In this document: positions 33,719 through 46,870 of the stretch, piece by piece
How positions within the stretch are numbered: position 1 is the first letter of the stretch
How the letters are laid out: every line of letters begins with the position of its first letter
Assembly: GCF_963676685.1 (NCBI RefSeq)
Contig: NC_092346.1
Span: 32,005,133 to 32,069,132, forward strand
Reading direction: 5' to 3'
DNA from: Mytilus edulis
Taxonomy: Eukaryota; Mollusca; Bivalvia; Mytilida; Mytilidae
DNA: 64,000 nucleotides
Made by a program: the position numbers and the translations under genes
The notes under the pieces: generated by a model
What the model was told of the DNA's origin: nothing
Seen by the model: the letters and a program-made list of their open reading frames with translations, nothing else
The model's database searches: none

Positions 33719-35358
33719 TTAGAATCCTTCAATGTTTATTACATATAGCTTTGCATCCTTAGCTTCATCACCTACAGCCTTAGTACATCCAATATAAAGT
33801 TGTCCAGTTGTGTTGAAGGCAAGAGAATGTGGAAACTCTATTCCTATATCCTTGGTATTGAAATATGAAATCAAATGACCATTGTCATTGAGGATGTGTA
33901 AGATTCGGGTAAACACATCTATCACAACAACATTGTCACTTGGTGTTGTCACAATGTCTACTGGTTTAAATGGTTTATTTTTATTGATAATTGGATGACC
34001 TGTATACTGGTTTATTATATGTCCTTCTTGTCCTAAGATCACTACTTTACCACAGTAATCTGAAATCTTATCCACTACATGTATATTTCCAGTACATGTA
34101 GTGGTTATATTCCATGTGTTATTGAATATAGGTTGATTATGTTCATCATGTTCATATACAGTTTTTCATTATAAGCTCCAACAATGAGTTTATTGTCACT
34201 GATAACATGGATAGCAATGGGAAGTAAAGGTGTTACATCATAAATAGAATCAGTCAGTTCACCAATACTGCTTATTTGTTGTAACCTTGTTTCACCTTTA
34301 GCACACAAAAGGAGTTGATTAGATGGAGTAACTGCCATTCCAAACACTTCAATGTTGAATTTAGACATGATCACCTTCAGATTGGTTCCTTCAGGTTTTA
34401 CTCTCTGTAACATTCCACAACCACCAGAACTTATCCAAATTGACTGATCAAGGCATAGACTTACAAATGGTATTGACTCAAGTTCAGTCTGGTACTCATT
34501 ATTGATGACTAGGGAGATGTTAATTTCTGTTGACAAATTTCCATCATCTTGTAATGATCCAATGTTTGATTGGGTAAAATTCCCTGGAACAAATTTTGGT
34601 GAAGAAGTATAGCTAGGCCTGGTTCGTGGTTCTTGGGTTTCAGTGAATTTCTCCATCTTCTTGACCTCTTTGAAAAACTCCGAGGCATTGGAAATGTCAA
34701 TACAGTCCTGGACTTCATTGATTTTGTCCTCCATCTGGTTTGTGAATGGTGATATAGCGTTAAGATCTGATTTGACTGATAATAAAACAGTTTCGTGATT
34801 CTGTTCCAGTTTATTTTTGAGTTCTTTAAAATATTGTTCTACTTGTTGTTTTACAGTTTTTTCATGACTTAAAATATTTTGGCTTACTTTTGAATACTGT
34901 GAATTTTCTGCTAACACTAGTTTATTGAGCTGTTTTTTTTGCATATTCATGTTAGAATTACTCTTCTGTATTTTACTTTGTTCTTTTTTAAGTCTTTCTA
35001 CTTTGATGTTGTATGCATCACTAATTTCGATTAAATCGTGCTTCTTATGAACTTTGGCAACACAGGTTGGACACACAAGAACTTCACATGTATTACAGTA
35101 AAGACATGATGGTTGTCCAGCATGTTCCTCACATTTAATATTGGTAAAATCCAGTTCTTCAGTATGCAATCCAATCTCTTCTCTTTTGATGATCTTATGA
35201 TAAAGTGCATTTTTAAATTTGGAATGAACCTTGTCGTTGCAATGGCTACACATCAGAATACTGCAATCCATGCATTTCCATTGTATAGATCTATCTGTTT
35301 CACATAATCCACATTTAACAGGTACTTGACCACTTCCATGTGGTAGAGGACATGCCAT
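33719..35358 (-). pseudogene. TRIM-like B-box protein, copy B, frameshifted
   Basis: Same layout as copy A. B-boxes, coiled coil and the first propeller blades are open (35358 to ~34160). Then a ~49-bp deletion, relative to copies A and C, at ~34163 removes the end of blade 3 and shifts the frame, stopping at 34105. The remaining blades continue in another frame (34075-33719) without further stops. The deletion is probably recent because both parts are otherwise clean. A truncated two-B-box protein could still be made. Its coiled-coil sequence differs clearly from copies A and C. Confidence 0.85.
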
Positions 35359-35872
35359 ATTAAGTTTGTCACAAGTTGTATGATATAGAAAAAAATATTC
35401 AGTTAAACTAATTTCTTGGTGTAATGTAAATGTGTCATATGATTGTACCATAGTATCTATTTTTTGATAATGCACAAGATAGGTAGTTATGTATATTTAG
35501 TGATATCATATTTGAAATGGAGGATACTGATAAATATATGATAAACTAAGTTTTTCATAAAGTAAAAAAACTGATGAAAACCATGTTGAAGCAAATTTGA
35601 AAATGTTTATACAGGTCCAGAGATTTTGTTGTGAATAGATTGAATCAGAACAGTGTTAGAGATCCCCATTTTATGTAAATTAATACCAGCTTCAGCAGTT
35701 TCATATGAGAACACAAAATCTAAACAAGTTATTCCGACCTTTATCAATTTGCTGCATATTATTCCCAAGTTACTGCTAATAGATATTAGAAGATGTGGTA
35801 TGATTGCCAATGAGACAACACTCCATCCAAGTCACAATGTGTAAACAAACATTATAGGTTAAAGTAAGGTCT

Positions 35873-35955
35873 CAGGGGCGGATCCAGCCATTTAAAAAAG
35901 GGGGTCCCCATTCAACCCCCGGAACCCCCCCCCCCCTCTGGATCCGCGCCTGGGT
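35873..35955. mobile_element. GGCGGATCCAG MITE, unit B
   Basis: GGGGCGGATCCAGCCATTT and CTGGATCCGCGCCTGG are the inverted ends, separated by G- and C-runs. Shorter internally than the unit C copy, showing rapid change of the homopolymer arms between units. Confidence 0.7.
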
Positions 35956-38900
35956 CTTCGACACAAAGCTTTGGCTCTAATCGAACAGCAAGCTATAAAA
36001 GCCTCCCAAAATGACCAGTTTAAACAATTTAAACAGGAAAACCAACAGTCTAATCTATATAAAAACAAGATACAAGAAACACTTAAAATCCAGCCCAACA
36101 AACGACAACCACTGATTAACAGATTTCTGACTTTGAACAGGTGGAAATAAATGCAACAGGTTTTAACATTTCAACAGGCACCAACCTTTAACCTAACTTG
36201 AAATAGTACTGTAAAAATGAGTAATTGTTAGAGACTTGTAAAATAATTTCTTACGATCTTTGAGATTTAATCATAGGAAATGACATTATAACTAAAGTAA
36301 TGCACTTCTCTTTTAATACTACCGCAAATATTAAAAAAAAATTGGTCTTATATTGGTATCATGTCGTCGTCAGCGTCGATTGAAGACGGATGGTTTCCAG
36401 ATAATAACTTAGTATAAGTAAATAGGAATCGATAAAATTTTAACACAAGGTTTATAACCACTTAAGGAAGGTTGGGATTGACTTTGGGGGTTTTGGTGTC
36501 AACAGTTTCAGAACAAGGGGCCCAAAAGGGGTTCAAAATAAGTATTTTTCTAGTTTCCAGGCAATAACTTGTGTGTAAGTGTATTGATCTTTCTGAAATT
36601 GCACCACAAGGTTCCATTCCCAAAATGGAAGGTTGGGATTGATTTTGGGGGTATGGCCCAAACCTGTTTTGGAATTAGGGGCCAAAAAGGGACCAAAAAC
36701 AATACTTTTCTAATACTTTGTATAAATTGCTTATTTCTTGACCAATTTCAATGGGGTTTTATTCTTGAATTCTTGGGGTTCTTAAATATACTGAATCTAA
36801 CAGTGTATTAAGTTTTTGGAATTTGGTCCCCATTTTTTGATTGGTTTACATTAGGTCATTTGTTTGATTTCATCAAAAATTGAGTTATTGAGGTTGTTTG
36901 ATATGCCAAATCTAACGCAGTATTTAGATTTTTAATTTTGGGGCCTGTTTTCAAATTGGTCTACATTATGGTCCAAAGGGTCCAAAATAAAACTAAGTTT
37001 GATTTTAACAAAAATTGAATTCTTGGGGTTCATTGATATGCTGAATCTAAACATGTATTTAGATTTTTGATTATGGGCCCAGTTTTCAAGTTGGTCCAAA
37101 TTGGGTCCAAAATTTACCTTTGTTTGATTTCAACAAAAATTGAATGTATGGGGTTCTCTGTCTTTGATATGCTTAATCTAACCATGTATTTTGATTTTTG
37201 GGCCCTGTTACCAAATTAGTCCAAATTAAAGTCAAAAGGGTCCAAAATTAAACTTTGTTTGATTTCATCAAACGTTGAATTCTTGGGATTCTTTGAAATG
37301 CTGAATCAAGCCATGGCCATGTATTTAGATTTTGGATATTAGACCATAATAGGTAAATTTAAATTTGTTGAATTTATTAGACCACATCCATTCTGTGTCA
37401 GAAACCTATGCTGTGTCAACTATTTAATCACAATCCAAATCCAGAGCTGTATCAAGCTTGAATGTTGTGTCCATACTTGCCCCAACTGTTCAGGGTTCAA
37501 CCTCTGCGGTCATATAAAGCTGCGCCCTGCAGAGTATCTGGTTTTCTCCCTTTGAACTGTTAAACACTACTGATATTGACATGTGTGAAAAACAGTGATT
37601 TTATATGAGCTGAGTGACTAGAGCTTTCTGCAGTTGGTGCATCAGTTAATTTGTCATGACCTGCAATCTAATACTCAGAATATTTGTATATTCTCTAACA
37701 ACTCAAAAATTATCTGATCACTAATTTCAAAATTGCTCAATATAACATGACCTATCATTGGCTACTGTAGGCCATAGTATAGATATCATTCTAATCAAAT
37801 CATGTTTCATTGAAACATTTTTCTTGTGATTTTAGCAACATTAAGGATGAGATCCCCTATATTTTGTTTTAAGCTCACCTGGCCCAAAGGGCCAAGTGAG
37901 CTTTTCTCATCACTTGGCGTCCGTCGTCCTTCGTCTGTTAACTTTTAGAAAATCTTCTCCACTGAAACTACTGGGCCAAATGAGACCAAACTTGGCCTAA
38001 ATCATCCTTATGGTATTTAGCTTAAAAAATGTATCTGATGACCCCCGCCAATCAACCAAGATGACCACCATGGCTAAAAATAGAACATAGGGGTAAAATG
38101 CAGTTTTGGGCTTATAGCATTTATAGCAAATCAGACATGGGGTAAAAATGTTCTTCAGATCAAGATATATCTGCCCTGAAATTTTCAGACACATCAGACA
38201 ACCGGTTGTTGGGTTGCTGCTCCTAAATTGGTAATTTTAAGGAAATTTTAGTTTTTAAATTATTATCTTGAATATTTAAAAATAAAGGGATAAACTGTAA
38301 ATAGCAAAATTGTTCAGCAAAGTAAGATCTACAAATATGTCAACATAACCAAAATGGTCAATTGACCCCTTTAGAGTCAAGTTTTCACACTTTTTCTGAA
38401 TTTTTTGTAAGTTCTTACAAAAATCTTCTCCTCTAAAAATACTTGGCTAAATTAAACCAAACTTGGCTAAAATCATTCTTAGGGTATCTAGTTTTAAAAA
38501 TGTATCCGATGACCCTGCCCATTAATCAAGATGGTTGCCATGGAAAAACATATAGTACATACATGTAAAATGCAGTTTTTATACGACCGCAAAAATTTTA
38601 ATTTTTTGGTCGTATATTGCTATCACGTTGGCGTCGTCGTCGTCGTCAAAATACTTTTAGTTTTCGCACTCTAACTTTAGTAAAAGTGAATAGAAATCAA
38701 TGAAATTTTAACACAAGGTTTATGACCACAAAAGGAAGGTTGGGATTGATTTTGGGAGTTTTGGTCCCAACATTTTAGGAATTAGGGGCCGAAAAGGGCC
38801 CAAATAAGCATTTTCTTGGTTTTCGCACTATAACTTTAGTTTAAGTGAATAGAAATCTATGAAATTTTGACACAAGGTTTATGACCACAAAAGGACGGTT

Positions 38901-41369
38901 GGGATTGATTTTGGGAGTTTTGGTTCCAACAGTTTAGGAATTAAGGGCCAAAAAAGGGCCCAAATAAGCATTATTCTTGGTTTTCGCACAATAACTTTAG
39001 TATAAGTGAATAGAAATCAATAAAATTTAAACACAAGGTTTATGACAACAAAAGGAAGGTTGGGATTGATTTTTGGAGTTGAGGTAACAACAGTTTATGA
39101 ATTAGGGGCCAAAAAGGGGCCCAAATAAGCATTATTCTTGGTTTGTGCACCATAACTTTAGTATAAGTAAATAGAAATCTATGAAATTTAAACACAAGGT
39201 TTATGACCATAAAAGGAAGGTTGGGTTTGATTTTGGGAGTTTTGGTCCCAACAGTTTAGGAATAAGGGGCCCAAAGGGTCCAAAATTGAACTTTGTGTGA
39301 TTTCATCAAAAATTGAATAATTGGGGTTCTTTGATATGCCGAATCTAACTATGTATGTAGATTCTTAATTTTTGGTCCCGTTTTCAAATTGGTCTACATT
39401 CAGGTCCAAAGGGTCCAAAATTAAACTTTGTTTGATTTTAACAAAAATTGAATCCTTGGGGTTCTTTGATATGCTGAATTTAAGAATGTACATTGATTTT
39501 TAATTATTGGCCTAGTTTTCAAGTTGGTCCAAATGGGGGTCCAAAATTAAACTTTGTTTGATTTCATCAAAAATTGAATAAATGGGTTCTTTATATGCCA
39601 AATCTAACTGTGTATGTAGATTCTTAAGTTTGGTCCAGTTTTCAAATTGGTCTACATTAAGGTCCAAAGGGTCCAAAATTAAACTAAGTTTGATTTTAAC
39701 AAAAATTAAATTATTGGGCTTATTTGACATGCTTTATCTAAACATGTACTTTGATATTTGATTATGGGCCCAGTTTTCAAGTTGGTCCAAATCAGGATTC
39801 CATATCAAGTAATGTGCAATAGCAAGGAATTTTCAATTTCACAGTATTGCACAATAGCAAGAAATATCTAATTGCACAATATTGTGCAATAGCAATTAAT
39901 TTTCAATTGGAGTTATCTTTCTTTGTATAGAATAGTAGTTGATAATATATGTTGGAAATTTACCAGACATGACTATGATGTCATTTTCTATTTTTATTTG
40001 CCAATAACTTTATGTAAATAACTTCATTGGAAATTTGCCAATATAAAATGTTGCTGATGAAGTTTTTTTCCCCTTATCTTATCTAAAATATTTTTAGCTT
40101 AAAAGTTGTGTCCATACTTGTTCTCATTTCAGATTTCATAAATAAAAAGAAAATTTCTTCAAACATTTTTTTGACAGGATTAATATTCAACAGCATAGTG
40201 AATTGCTCAAAGGCAAAACAAATTTTAAGTTCATTAGACCACATTCATTCTGTGTCAGAAACCTATGCTGTGTCAACTATTTAATTTTAGATTTAAATAA
40301 GTTTGAAGAAGAAATCTTTAATTGATTTGTAAAATCTTGACATTTGTTTTGTGTAAAAAACCCATATAATGTCAAAAATTTGATCACAATCCAAATTCAG
40401 AGCTGTATCACGCTTAAATGTTTTGTCCATACCTGTCCCAACTGTTCAGGGATCGACCTCTGCGGTTGTATAACGCTGCGCCCTGCGGAGCACCTGGTTG
40501 GCTTATATCTCTGAAACCAAAGCATTTCAAGCAAATCTGACACGGGATGCATATGTCCATCAGGTCAAGACCTTTCTTCCCTGAAATTTTTAGACACATC
40601 AGTCAACCTGTTGATGGGTTGCTGTCTCAGAATTTGTTATTTTATAGAAATTTTACAGTTTTTGAATATTATAATAGATAGAGATAAACTGTAAACAGCA
40701 AAATTGTTCAATAAAGTAAGATCCACAAAATATTCAAAATGACTGAAATAATCAATCCTGTAGGAGTTATTATTCTTCATAGTCAATTTTTAACATTTTT
40801 CTTTACAATTTTTGTAATCTTTTACAAAGTTCTTCTCCTGAAACTACTAAGACAAATTTATCCAAACTTTGCCAAGTCAAAGAAACTAAACACTAAAAGA
40901 TCAGATATACAAGATCAACAAAATACAGATTTTTTGTCATGGTCTATTCTCTTCTACAGTGTTGGAGAGTGTCCTTTGTTTGATATGCCCATATACCAAG
41001 GTGAGCGACACAGACTCTTGAGAGTCTCTAGTTATATTTATTATTGTGTAGCTTTACTGGAGCAACTCATAGGCATAAACTGACATTTTCTCTTTTTCAT
41101 ATAAGTATGTTTGTCTGACATCTATCATTTGAACAGAACTTGAAGACTCTAAGCATTTTGTGATTTATTATGGATAAATGATATGCTGGTAGTCACTTTC
41201 ATGCTTCCACACTTGTTGATTACTCTATTATACAGTAAATATTGAATGTAATGTGTTTATTTATCACTGTAAATCTTTGTCTATTAACCTTTATCTCCGG
41301 TTTTCAGTCTCAGTGGATGAGTGGTCTAAGTAGTTCATCTACACTAGCAAGTCAACATTCAGGTTGTGA

Positions 41370-41472
41370 ATAACCTCATCATAGATACCAGGATTGAAAT
41401 TTTATATAAACACCAGACGCGTGTTTTGTCTACAAAAGACTCATCAGTGACGCTCGAATAAAAAAATCTTGA
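41370..41472 (-). mobile_element. Short hammerhead-relic insertion, unit C
   Basis: Same insertion as 31859-31961. The relic at 41410-41453 (minus) keeps CUGAUGA and stem II (GUCU-UUUGU-AGAC) but has AAAA in place of GAAA and UGGUGU in stem I. Confidence 0.7.
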
Positions 41473-43608
41473 GTTTCAACTCAATTTGGCAAGGTGCTTT
41501 TGACTCAGATTTCAATTGACTAGAATGGAGTTTGCCTGCTTTAGGTTGGTGGGTCTCTGTTGTTACTCGTGTTTTCTTCACCAATAAAACTAATCACTGT
41601 AGTATAGCCAATTGTCAGAAAAGTGGTTTTAGACACCAACAAGCAATCAATTTAATAACCAGTAATTGGCCGTTAGGTTGGTGGGGCTCTATTGGTACTC
41701 CTACTTTCTCCACCAATAAACTGGACACTAAACAGAGCTAAAGGTGAAAGTTGTGTTAAACCCCAACAATCAATCAATCAAACAACCAGTAATTAAGTGG
41801 ATATTTAGGGTCTCTGTTGGTACTCCTGTTTTCTTCACCAATAAAACTAATCACCGTAGTATAACCAATTGTCAGAAAAGTTGTTTTAGACACCAACAAT
41901 CAATCAATTAAATAACAAGTAATTGATCGTTAGGTTTGTTTAGCTGTATTAGTACTCCTACTTTCTCCACCAATAAACTGAACAGAGCAAAAGGTGAAAG
42001 TTGTGTTAAACCCCAACTATCAATCAATCAAGCAACCAGTAATTAAGTGGATATTTAGGGTCTCTGTTTGTACTCCTGCTCCCTCAAGTATTAAAACTGA
42101 TTACTTAATATAGCCAAAGGTGAAAGTTGTGTTAAACCCAAACAATCAATCAATCAAAATTTGACGGATTTTTGGTTGGTCTTTGTTTGTGCTTTTTCGC
42201 CAATAAAACTGATCACATAATATAGCCAAGTGTGAAGGTGGTGTTAAACGCCAACAATTAATCAATCAAGCAACCAGTAATTGGGCATATTTTTCAGGGA
42301 TATCTGTTGATACTCCTGCTTCCTCCACAAATGAAATCAATCAATGATCAATATGAACTTTCATTTCTACCTGTGATAAATGCTTAAGGGGGCTCGCAGG
42401 TATAAACCATTTTTTATTCTAATATAGGATTTCCCTATATTTTTCTGTAAATGAACTTCATCTTATACTTAATAGAAATATAGAATAAAAACATGGGGTC
42501 ACCGTTCATTTAATCTCACAATCTGCCTTAGAGAGAAGCATACATTTTTGTAAAATTACTTTTTTTCTGTTGAACTAATAGGAGATATAAAGATAATATC
42601 GAAATAAAAAAAGAACGTAATTACAGAAATCTCCCAAATTTTACAATAGAGTAGTTTAAGTACAGCTTATTTAAAAAAAATAATAAAAAAATATAGGTCA
42701 CCGATGAGTTAACAAAGATATTTCAATTTTAATGTAAAAAAATGGCATTTTTGCACCAAAGGGAGATAATTTGGAGCTTTTTTCGATGATAAATATATTT
42801 TGAAAGTCATCTGGGGTCAAAACGAATTAACTTTTTGGAATGATTTTTGCAGTTTAATAAAGTAACAACTAATAAAGTAAAAAAAAAATAGTAATGAAAA
42901 AAAAAATGAAAAAAATATTCTGAATTTTTTATAACCATGAGCCTCCTTAACAAATAATTAACTTATCAATCAACAAATCATTCAATCAATTGATCAATAT
43001 AAACTTTCATTTCTAACTTTGATAACTGGGTAACGATAAACCAACCAACCAATATTTAGAAAATATCTTCAGATCTTGTTGGATGTTGGAACAACCAACA
43101 AAAATCAATCACCAACGGATCAACCAACCAAAAATTTATGTTAGTAAAGGGGGAGACGTCCATTGACAATTATTTCGACAAATGATTTTATTTTTTGATA
43201 GGGTTAATAATAATAATTCTGGTATATTCACTTATCATTGAAGACTGTTTGTTGATGCATATATTTCTCTTGTTTAGATCTCTTTTTTTTGTTTTTAAGT
43301 TGCTGTCTTATTGTCAATACACTATGTCCCCCTTTTATACATATTTGTCAGATATCAAACTAAAAATAATTTCACTATCAATTAAGGTAATTTTTATTAT
43401 GATCTTTGGCTTTAGTTGGAATCCATGGTATGCTTGAAAAGTAACATTTTGAATAAAAAGGAAAATAACTGTTATACAAGATATTGGTCTAATCAGTTCT
43501 GGTAAGTTTACTCGTAAGCTGTAAGTCCAGTTGTCATATGCATATGACAAGAATATTGTTTGCCTTATACTATTTCACATATTTCTTTTTCATTAAAGTT
43601 TGAAAGTT

Positions 43609-45297
43609 TTAGAATCCTTCAATGTTTATTACATATAGCTTTGCATCTTTAGTTTGACTACCTGCAGCCCTACGGCATCCTATATATAGTTGTCCAGTTG
43701 TGTTGAAGGCAAGAGAACATGGACGTTCTATTCCTATGTCCTTGGTATTGAAATATGAAATCAAGTGGCCATTGTCATTGAGGATGTGTAAGATTGGAAT
43801 ATTCAGAACTGTCACAACAACATTGTCACTTGGTGTTGTCACAATGTCTATTGGTTTGAATGGTTTACTCTTATTGATGGTAGGATGACCTGTATACTGG
43901 TTTATTATATGTCCTTCTTGTCCTAAGATCACTACTTTACCACGGGAATCATCTGAAATCTTATCCACTACATGTATATTTCCATTACATGTAGTGGTTA
44001 TACACCTAGGGTCACTAAACATAGGTTGATAATGTTCATCATGTTCATACACAGCCTCCTTGTCTCCTTTCTTGTTCATAATGATCACAGCACATCTTTT
44101 TAGTTCACCATTATAAGCTCCCACTATAAGTTTATTGTCACTGACAACATGGATATCATTGGGAAGTAAAGGTGATACATCATAAACAGAATCAGTCAGT
44201 TCACCACTACTGCTGATTTGTTGTAACCTTGTTTCCCCAAAAACACACAGAAGGAGTTGATTAGATGGAGTAACTCCCATTCCACACACATCAATGTTAA
44301 ATTCAGACATCACCTTTAGGTTGGTTCCTTCAGGTTTTACTCTCTGTAACATTCCATAACTACCAGAACTTATCCAAATTGACTGATCAAGCCATGGACT
44401 TATACATGCTATTGCATTAAGTTCAGTCTCGTACTCATTATTGATGACTAGGGAGATGTTTATTTCTGCTGACAAGTTCCCATCGTCTTGTAATGATCCA
44501 ATGTTTGATTGGTTTATATTCCCTGGCACAAATTCCGGTGAAGAACTATAGCTAGGCTTGGTTCGTGGTTTGTTGATTTCAGTATATTTCTCAATCTTCT
44601 TGACCTTTTTGAAAAACTCAGATGCATTGGAAAGGTCAATACAGTCCTGGACTTCATTTATTTTGTCCTCCTTCTGGGTTGTGAATAATGATATAGCATT
44701 CAGATCAGATTTAACTGATGTTAAAACAGTTTCATGATTCTTTTCCAATTTATTTTTGAGTTCTTTAAAATATTGTTCTACTTGTTCTTTTACAGTTTTC
44801 TTGTGACTAAGAATATTTTGATTTTCTTTGTGATACTTAACATTTTCAGCTGCCACTAATTTATTGAGCTCATCTTTCTTTTCACTCATGTTAGAATGAC
44901 TCTTCTGCATTTGATTTTGTCTTTTTTTCAACATGTTTACTTTCAAGTTGTATGCATCTCTTATTTCGATTAAATCATGTGTCTTATGAACTTTGGCAAA
45001 ACAGGTTGGACACACAAGGATTTCACATGTATTACAGTAAAGACATGATGATTGTCCAGCATGTTTATCACATTTAATATTGGTAAAATCCAGTTCTTCA
45101 GTATGCAGTCCAATCTCTTCCCTTCTGATGATCTTATGATCAAGTGCATTTTTGAATTGGGAATGTACCTTCTCCTTGCAATGACTACACATCAGAATAC
45201 TGCAATCCATGCATTTCCATTGTATAGATCTATCTGTTTCACATAATCCACATTTAACAGGTACTTGACCACTTCCATGTGGTTGAGGACATGCCAT
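43609..45297 (-). CDS. TRIM-like B-box/coiled-coil/NHL protein, copy C (562 aa)
   Basis: Intact and the same length as copies A and D. All B-box ligands are present. The coiled coil is almost identical to copy A, while the propeller carries many replacements at loop positions (for example GSYGM for GAYKV, IDVCGMG for IIVYGMA, TVLNIPI for TDLNTEI). The linker reads EINKPRTKPS where A and B have ETQEPRTRPS. Start at 45297 by homology with copy D; an upstream open frame reaches 45414 from a GTG. It is the last unit before a deleted segment. Function as for copy A, inferred. Confidence 0.85.
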   Translation of the reverse strand: MACPQPHGSGQVPVKCGLCETDRSIQWKCMDCSILMCSHCKEKVHSQFKNALDHKIIRREEIGLHTEELDFTNIKCDKHAGQSSCLYCNTCEILVCPTCFAKVHKTHDLIEIRDAYNLKVNMLKKRQNQMQKSHSNMSEKKDELNKLVAAENVKYHKENQNILSHKKTVKEQVEQYFKELKNKLEKNHETVLTSVKSDLNAISLFTTQKEDKINEVQDCIDLSNASEFFKKVKKIEKYTEINKPRTKPSYSSSPEFVPGNINQSNIGSLQDDGNLSAEINISLVINNEYETELNAIACISPWLDQSIWISSGSYGMLQRVKPEGTNLKVMSEFNIDVCGMGVTPSNQLLLCVFGETRLQQISSSGELTDSVYDVSPLLPNDIHVVSDNKLIVGAYNGELKRCAVIIMNKKGDKEAVYEHDEHYQPMFSDPRCITTTCNGNIHVVDKISDDSRGKVVILGQEGHIINQYTGHPTINKSKPFKPIDIVTTPSDNVVVTVLNIPILHILNDNGHLISYFNTKDIGIERPCSLAFNTTGQLYIGCRRAAGSQTKDAKLYVINIEGF

Positions 45298-45825
45298 ATT
45301 AAGTTTGTCACAAGTTGTATGATATAGAAAAAAATATTCAGTTAAACTAATTTCTTGGTGTAATGTAAATGTGTCATATGATTGTACCAGAGTATCTATT
45401 TTTTGATAATGCACAAGATAGGTAGTTATGTATATTCAGTGATATCATATTTGAAATTGAGGATACTGATAAATATATGATAAACTTTTGATAAGTATAA
45501 GTTTTTCATAAAGTAAAAAACTGATGAAAACCATGTTAAAGCAAATTTGAAAATGTTTATACAGGTCCAGAGATTTTGTTGTGAATAGATTGAATCAGAA
45601 CATTGTTAGAGATCCCCATTTTATGTAAATTAATACCAGCTTCAGCAGTTTCATATGAGAACACAAAATCTAAACAAGTTATTCCGACCTTTATCAATTT
45701 GCTGCATATTATTCCCAAGTTACTGCTAATAGATATTAGAAGATGTGGTATGATTGCCAATGAGACAACACTCCATCCATTTCACAATGTGTAAACAAAC
45801 ATTATAGGTTAAAGTAAGGTCTCAG

Positions 45826-45978
45826 GGGCGGATCCAGCCATTTTAAAAAGGGGGGTTCCTAACCCAGGACAAAGGGGGGTTCCAATTACATGTCCCCATT
45901 CAAATGCATTGATCGTCCAAAAAAAAGGGGGGTTCCAACCCCCGGAACCCCCCCCCCCCTCTGGATCCGCGCCTGGGT
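45826..45978. mobile_element. GGCGGATCCAG MITE, unit C
   Basis: The fullest copy in the array: ends GGGGCGGATCCAGCC and CTGGATCCGCGCC, with inner arms of AAGGGGGGTTCC type and their complements. Confidence 0.7.
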
Positions 45979-46068
45979 CTTCGACACAAAGCTTTGGCTC
46001 TAATCGAACAGCAAGCTATAAAAGCCCCCAAAATGACCAGTTTAAACAATTTAAACAGGAAAATCAAC

Positions 46069-46093
46069 AGTGGGGGGGGGGGGGGGGGGGGGT
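46069..46093. repeat. Poly-G run at a deletion junction
   Basis: About 20 consecutive G replace the ~4 kb that separates the flanking sequences in unit B (positions equivalent to ~36050 and ~40125). Confidence 0.7.
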
Positions 46094-46479
46094 TAAATTT
46101 TTCTCATTTCAGATTTCATAAATAAAAAGAAAATTTCTTCAAACATTTTTTGTAGAGGATTAATATTCAACAGCATAGTGAATTGCTCAAAGGCAAAAAA
46201 AAATTTTTAAGTTCATTAGACCGCATTCATTCTGTGTCAGAAACTGTGTCAACTATTTAATTTTAGATTTAAATAAGTTTGAAGAAGAAATCTTTAATTG
46301 ATTTGTAAAATCTTGACATTTGTTTTGTGTAAAAAAAAACCATGTAATGTCAAAAATTTGATCACAATCCAAATTCAGAGCTGTATCACGCTTGAATGTT
46401 TTGTCCATACTTGCCCCAACTGGTCAGGGTTCGACCTCTGCGGTCGTATAAAGCTGCGCCCTGCGGAGCACCTGGTTTG

Positions 46480-46870
46480 AGTTTTGGTCTTTTTATCTGA
46501 TACTATAAGCCATAGGTCAACTATATTTAGTTTATGGAAATATTTTATGATTTATATATTAGTCGCGCAGGTTTTATTTGACCTTGACCTCATTTTCACA
46601 GTTCATTGCTCAGTCTTAAGTTTTTGTGTTTTGGTCTATTTTTCTTAAACTATAAGTATAAGGTCAACTATATTTGTTTTATGGAAGCATTGTTAGCTGT
46701 ACATGTCAGCCTGACATGGTTCATCTGACCTTGACCTCATTTTCATGGTGCATTGGTCTTTGTTTAGATTTCTTGGTTAATGTAACGTTTATGTGACAGT
46801 TGTAATAAAGCTTTATACTTAGGACTATCAATATATATCAATGATTAGTAAAGAAGGCGAGACATTTCAG
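46480..46870 (+). repeat. GACCTTGACCTCATTTTCA repeat, uninterrupted copy
   Basis: ~115-nt degenerate units of GGTCTATTTTTCTTAAACT, AGGTCAACTATATTTG and GACCTTGACCTCATTTTC, ending TGTAATAAAGCTTTATA. A second copy at 51890-52297 continues at 55236-55370 and is split by the Penelope-like element. Confidence 0.7.

Larger units (their letters stand above)
31794..41303. repeat. Segmental unit B
   Basis: Collinear with unit A over most of its length. Differences: a hammerhead relic near the start (31859-31961), absence of the TTAA MITE and of the hammerhead dimer (empty site at ~39167-39182), and a broken B-box gene. Confidence 0.85.
41304..46480. repeat. Segmental unit C, internally deleted
   Basis: Collinear with A and B through the B-box gene to ~46070. 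It then jumps across a run of ~20 G to sequence equivalent to ~40125 of unit B, so about 4 kb is missing. Ends near 46480 at GGAGCACCTGGTTTG. Confidence 0.8.
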
